From the NCBI GenBank assembly GCA_043789035.1, contig JAYWIG010000230.1:1-10145 (forward strand): a DNA stretch of 10,145 nucleotides, read 5' to 3'. This stretch comes from JAYWIG01 sp043789035 (lineage in GTDB: Bacteria > Pseudomonadota > Gammaproteobacteria > Burkholderiales > Burkholderiaceae_E). The notes under the pieces were generated by a model. It did no database searches and was not told the origin of the DNA. It saw only the letters and a program-made list of their open reading frames with translations. Made by a program: the position numbers and the translations under genes. Of the stretch, positions 7,441-10,145 are shown piece by piece; position 1 is the stretch's first letter, and every line of letters starts with the position of its first letter.

Positions 7441-7953
7441 CTACTTCTTTCGCCGCTCACGCCACCAGTTGGGTGAGGCGCTTTCGAAATCTCCACTTTC
7501 GTGCAGTTTGTTGGCGAGCTCTAGGCTTGACATTCCTTCCGGGCTTTTAACAAGTAGCGCACCAGAATCACCAATTGCGCGTTCGATTTCATAGCCTTTT
7601 GCTTTGAGTTTTGCTTCAGCAGTTGTATCGCCTGACTTGGGTTTGACGATAATGCCGCCAGGAAGTGCCATGGGTGAGCCAGTTTCTCCTAAACGAAATA
7701 CAGGCGAGCCGGAAAAAGACTTGCCGCTTTTTTCGTTGGTAGACATCGATTGAAGCTCGACACTCTTTCCACTTTTCACGTTGGCCCATTGCTGGCTATC
7801 GACCACAAGTGCTCGTTTAACACCGCCATCGTAATAGTAAAGTTCAGCAGCGAAAGTTGTTATCGGTGTAAGGCTAGTTGCAACAAACCCGAATGCTACA
7901 AACCCAAAAACTCTTCGAAAAAAAGTTATAGGCGTGGATTTTTTAGCGACCAT
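7441..7953 (-). CDS. Exported subtilase-prodomain-like protein, probable chaperone/inhibitor of the adjacent kexin-like protease
   Basis: The 170-residue protein begins with a signal peptide (basic MVAKKSTPITFFRR, hydrophobic core, likely cleavage after TTFAA near 36). A linker region follows, and the last 70 residues (about 100-165) match the pattern of subtilase prodomains of the fervidolysin/I9 kind: a GGIIVKPK strand, an LKAKG helix end, GALLVKSPEG, an LELANKLHESGDFESASPN helix and turn. It ends with the very basic WWRERRKK. No catalytic motif is present. Its start codon overlaps the stop of the protease gene by 11 bases, with GGAG (7965-7968) 11 bases upstream. The protease itself lacks a prodomain. 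This arrangement matches the Aeromonas ASP protease and its downstream-encoded chaperone ORF2. The homology is judged from pattern and context; binding to the protease is inferred. Confidence 0.7.
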   Translation of the reverse strand: MVAKKSTPITFFRRVFGFVAFGFVATSLTPITTFAAELYYYDGGVKRALVVDSQQWANVKSGKSVELQSMSTNEKSGKSFSGSPVFRLGETGSPMALPGGIIVKPKSGDTTAEAKLKAKGYEIERAIGDSGALLVKSPEGMSSLELANKLHESGDFESASPNWWRERRKK

Positions 7954-9610
7954 AAAATTTTAGGCTCCAATTTTTCCATGTTCCGATATCGTTGGGTGCG
8001 TCGTCGGACACTTTGAGTTTCCATTGGCCTAAGGTTGGTTCGTCCAGATGTCGCACTGAGCCGAACTGCCAATCGTTGTATGGTCTGCATGCATCTCCCG
8101 AGTCACTACAACTGCGCCTTTGTGAGAGCGCACTTTGCAATCCGCCTGGACTTTCTAGCGTAATGCGTAGATCGCCAGAGTAAGCATGCTGCGCCGAAAA
8201 CGTAATTTCAATAAATTCGATACGGCTAATACTGCAACTAGCATCAATGTTGATCGAATCAACTACTTCGCGAAGCGCGGCTGGTGCATCAGGTAAATTT
8301 GTATTCACGTTGCGGTTGTAAGGGCCGCAAGTCTTAAGTGAAGATGAATTACCTACACTACTCCAAGATTTCGACAGAGTGACGGCCTTGTCTGCCTCGG
8401 GCACGCCGAAGCCATAATAGGGATTAAAGTTGTATCCGTTTGCAGATACCCATTGCGCGTCGGTGGGATTTGTTTTGCGTGCGCTTTTTGCCAAGATAAG
8501 TTTTACGTCTCGCCAAGTTAGTTCTGGGTTAGCACTTAGCATAAGCGCAACAACCCCTGAGATCATCGGCGCGCTAGCTGACGTGCCGCGAAAATCACTG
8601 CGGTATTTACCAGCAGTAGTAGTTACGCTGGTAGTAGTAATATCTTCAGCTGGCGCGCTGACTAACACATTGGCCCCGGGCTCGCTGTAGGACAGCTTTT
8701 TACCATCCGGGCCAACGGCACCTACCGTCACCTGACCTAACTTGTTGGTATAGCCATCGAGGTTAGCGTTGTCGTCGGAGCAAACTGCTGGCTTTCCAGA
8801 CAAAAGATAACAGCCACCATTTCCCGCTGGAAACACGTAAATTGTGCCTTTCCCATTGCGACCGGTTTCAATCCCTTTTTTTATCGCGGCAATAAAAGGG
8901 GCGTCGGCGCTATGCAATTTGCCATCGTCGTTCGAACCCCAGCTGTTATGTAAGATTGCATTATTTGCGAGGTCGCGTGTCAGGGCATCGGCAATATCTG
9001 CATCGGTTTCAGTTGCCAAGGCGTTATAGCCAACGAGTTCAGCCCTTGGCGCAACACCCGACCCACCGACGGCGTTACCGTCTCTCGCAAGAATGATTCC
9101 GGTAACTGCTGTGCCGTGATTGTCATCGATTACCTGGCCGTTTGAGGCCGTGTACTTGAAGCAAGGTAACGGGAATAACGCATACGGGGAGTTGGTGCGA
9201 TAGTTAAAGCTGCCCCCGGCTACTGCATTTTGTGAAAGATCTTCGTGGATGGTTTCGATGGCGTCATCAACTACTGCGACGCGCACACCTGCGCCTTTGG
9301 ACTGACTCCAAGCTTGAAAAACTCTTAGATCTTCGCCAGCGGTGACCGTGACACCTGAGATTGGTTGCCCAGTATTTTGTAAATGCCATTGCTGGCCAAG
9401 TAATGGATCGATGCCACTCGTACTTGAGATGTTTTGAAGTGTGTATTGATAGAAACAAGTGGATTCATTTAAAGATGTCCCAACTGCAGGACTCTTTAAC
9501 CTGTCCGCAACATTGCTGGCATTGCTACCGCTGCTGCTACCACCGCCACCGCCGCAGGCAGAAATGACGACTAATCCCAAAACTACGAAGAAACGGATAA
9601 TTGATTTCAT
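7943..9610 (-). CDS. Kexin-like S8 serine protease with P-domain, lipoprotein
   Basis: The 555-residue precursor starts with a lipoprotein signal (VISAC, Cys19) and a Gly/Ser-rich linker. The residue after the Cys is Gly, so outer-membrane sorting is likely. The catalytic domain runs from about 68 to 412. Asp115 is in VAVVDDAIETIHEDL, His165 in DDNHGTAVTG, the oxyanion Asn264 in YVFPAGNGG, and Ser344 in RGTSASAPMISG. The sequence around NSWGSNDDG, ETGRNGKGTIYVFPAGNGG and LTWRDVKLIL is closer to kexin/furin than to subtilisin. Residues about 430-555 form the P-domain (proprotein convertase type), ending in GTWKNWSLKFYGR. Only about 48 residues lie between the lipid Cys and the catalytic domain, too few for an ordinary prodomain. 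The next gene overlaps its stop and probably supplies that function. Eight further cysteines suggest disulfides. Cleavage after basic pairs is expected from the family but is not proven here. No clear Shine-Dalgarno precedes the ATG. Confidence 0.9.
   Translation of the reverse strand: MKSIIRFFVVLGLVVISACGGGGGSSSGSNASNVADRLKSPAVGTSLNESTCFYQYTLQNISSTSGIDPLLGQQWHLQNTGQPISGVTVTAGEDLRVFQAWSQSKGAGVRVAVVDDAIETIHEDLSQNAVAGGSFNYRTNSPYALFPLPCFKYTASNGQVIDDNHGTAVTGIILARDGNAVGGSGVAPRAELVGYNALATETDADIADALTRDLANNAILHNSWGSNDDGKLHSADAPFIAAIKKGIETGRNGKGTIYVFPAGNGGCYLLSGKPAVCSDDNANLDGYTNKLGQVTVGAVGPDGKKLSYSEPGANVLVSAPAEDITTTSVTTTAGKYRSDFRGTSASAPMISGVVALMLSANPELTWRDVKLILAKSARKTNPTDAQWVSANGYNFNPYYGFGVPEADKAVTLSKSWSSVGNSSSLKTCGPYNRNVNTNLPDAPAALREVVDSINIDASCSISRIEFIEITFSAQHAYSGDLRITLESPGGLQSALSQRRSCSDSGDACRPYNDWQFGSVRHLDEPTLGQWKLKVSDDAPNDIGTWKNWSLKFYGR
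7965..7968 (-). promoter_or_regulatory. Ribosome binding site of the prodomain-like gene inside the protease gene
   Basis: On the minus strand GGAG lies 11 bases before the ATG at 7953, within the last codons of the protease gene. With the 11-base gene overlap it points to translational coupling of protease and partner. Confidence 0.45.
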
Positions 9611-9670
9611 AGCAATATCGTAACCGAGAGGAAATTTTTAAACTGTGCTTTTTTAGCGCCTAGGGGCAAT

Positions 9671-9699
9671 TTGTCGGTTTTCTAGCGACCGTTCATATT
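9671..9699 (+). promoter_or_regulatory. Candidate sigma70-type promoter for pyruvate carboxylase
   Basis: TTGTCG (9671-9676) and CATATT (9694-9699) are 17 bases apart, each matching four of six consensus bases. They lie about 50 bases before the probable ATG, in the divergent region between the protease and carboxylase genes. A six-pair hairpin (TTCGGG 9699-9704 with CCCGAA 9709-9714) falls at the expected transcript start. The match is moderate and could be chance. Confidence 0.3.
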
Positions 9700-9750
9700 T
9701 CGGGAAAGCCCGAATAGCGGATCCCGTCGTTTTTCTCTATGCTTCAGGAC

Positions 9751-10145
9751 ATGAATACACAATCCTTTTCTCCTGTAACCACATTTCCAATTAAATCCCT
9801 GCTAGTAGCGAATCGCTCGGAAATTGCCATTAGGGTAATGCGTGCCGCTAACGAAATGGGCATTCGAACCGTTGCAATTTATTCGCATGAGGATAGATTC
9901 GCTTTGCACCGTTTTAAAGCGGATGAAAGCTATCAAGTCGGCTTAGGTAAAAAACCCTTGCAGGCCTATCTTGATATTGCCGACATTATTCGTATTGCAA
10001 AGCAAGCCAAAGTGGATGCGATTCACCCCGGCTATGGGTTTTTAAGCGAAAACCCAGATTTTGCGCAGGCCTGTGACGATGCGGGTATTTTGTTCGTTGG
10101 GCCGACCCCAAAGGTGATGATTACCCTAGGTAACAAAGTGGCGGC
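9751..10145 (+). CDS. pyc: Pyruvate carboxylase, N-terminal biotin-carboxylase domain (3' truncated)
   Basis: The frame is open to the right edge, giving about 131 residues of the N-terminus. It reads SLLVANRSEIAIRVMRAA, then HRFKADESYQVG, AYLDIADIIRIAKQ and AIHPGYGFLSENPDFA, the biotin-carboxylase N-terminal fold. The HRFKADE form and the AYLDI segment favour pyruvate carboxylase over the acetyl-CoA carboxylase subunit AccC, though other biotin-dependent carboxylases cannot be fully excluded without the remaining domains. The enzyme makes oxaloacetate from pyruvate and bicarbonate with ATP, an anaplerotic role in the cytoplasm. The start is uncertain: the ATG at 9751 has AGGA only one base away, and an in-frame ATG at 9739 has no visible ribosome site. 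The gene is divergent from the protease gene and seems unrelated to the secretion genes. Confidence 0.85.
   Translation, partial: MNTQSFSPVTTFPIKSLLVANRSEIAIRVMRAANEMGIRTVAIYSHEDRFALHRFKADESYQVGLGKKPLQAYLDIADIIRIAKQAKVDAIHPGYGFLSENPDFAQACDDAGILFVGPTPKVMITLGNKVA

Noticed and set aside
7428..7449. Six-base inverted repeat AAGAAG/CTTCTT between the convergent genes as a bidirectional terminator
   Set aside because: The stem is short and A/T-rich with a ten-base loop, and neither strand has a T-run after it.
7750..8183. Plus-strand open frames across the end of the protease gene
   Set aside because: They lie opposite two well-supported genes and encode no recognisable protein.
9675..9714. Small hairpins in the divergent region (CGGT/ACCG and TTCGGG/CCCGAA) as a terminator or riboswitch
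   Set aside because: Both are short, have no T-run and do not form a recognisable riboswitch; one may simply overlap the transcript start.

Overview
The window looks like chromosomal DNA of a Gram-negative gammaproteobacterium. It encodes outer-membrane lipoproteins, a TolC-type channel, HlyD-type adaptors and a kexin-like secreted protease, with moderate GC and densely packed genes. No genus can be assigned from the sequence alone. There are no RNA genes, insertion sequences or CRISPR arrays.

Bases 1-983 are the 3' end of a large surface or extracellular protein. It has cadherin/Ig-like repeat modules, then a proline-rich spacer, then a basic C-terminal tail. Directly downstream on the same strand (1065-7429) are four tightly packed genes: a TolC-family outer-membrane lipoprotein with an extra C-terminal domain; a small exported HlyD-like adaptor; a second HlyD-like adaptor fused to a cytoplasmic GAF-like domain; and a polytopic M50 (site-2-protease-like) metalloprotease. 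The M50 protein has a PqqD/RRE-like N-terminal domain and a periplasmic HlyD-like C-terminal half. Together they look like a trans-envelope export machine for the giant protein, but no ABC ATPase is present. The M50 protein sits where the inner-membrane ABC transporter of a type I secretion system would normally be.

On the opposite strand (7441-9610) is a two-gene unit. A kexin-like S8 serine protease with a P-domain is made as a lipoprotein and lacks its own propeptide. Overlapping its stop codon by 11 bases is the gene for a small exported protein whose C-terminal half looks like a subtilase prodomain. This matches the Aeromonas ASP/ORF2 pattern of a protease plus a separately encoded chaperone/inhibitor. 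The unit converges on the secretion operon with only 11 bases between stop codons.

A short divergent intergenic region (9611-9750) separates the protease from the 5' end of a pyruvate carboxylase gene, which runs off the window. That gene is probably housekeeping and unrelated.

The main interest is the proposed M50-centred, ATPase-less secretion operon next to its likely giant substrate. The adjacent prodomain-in-trans protease could, more speculatively, act on the exported protein.
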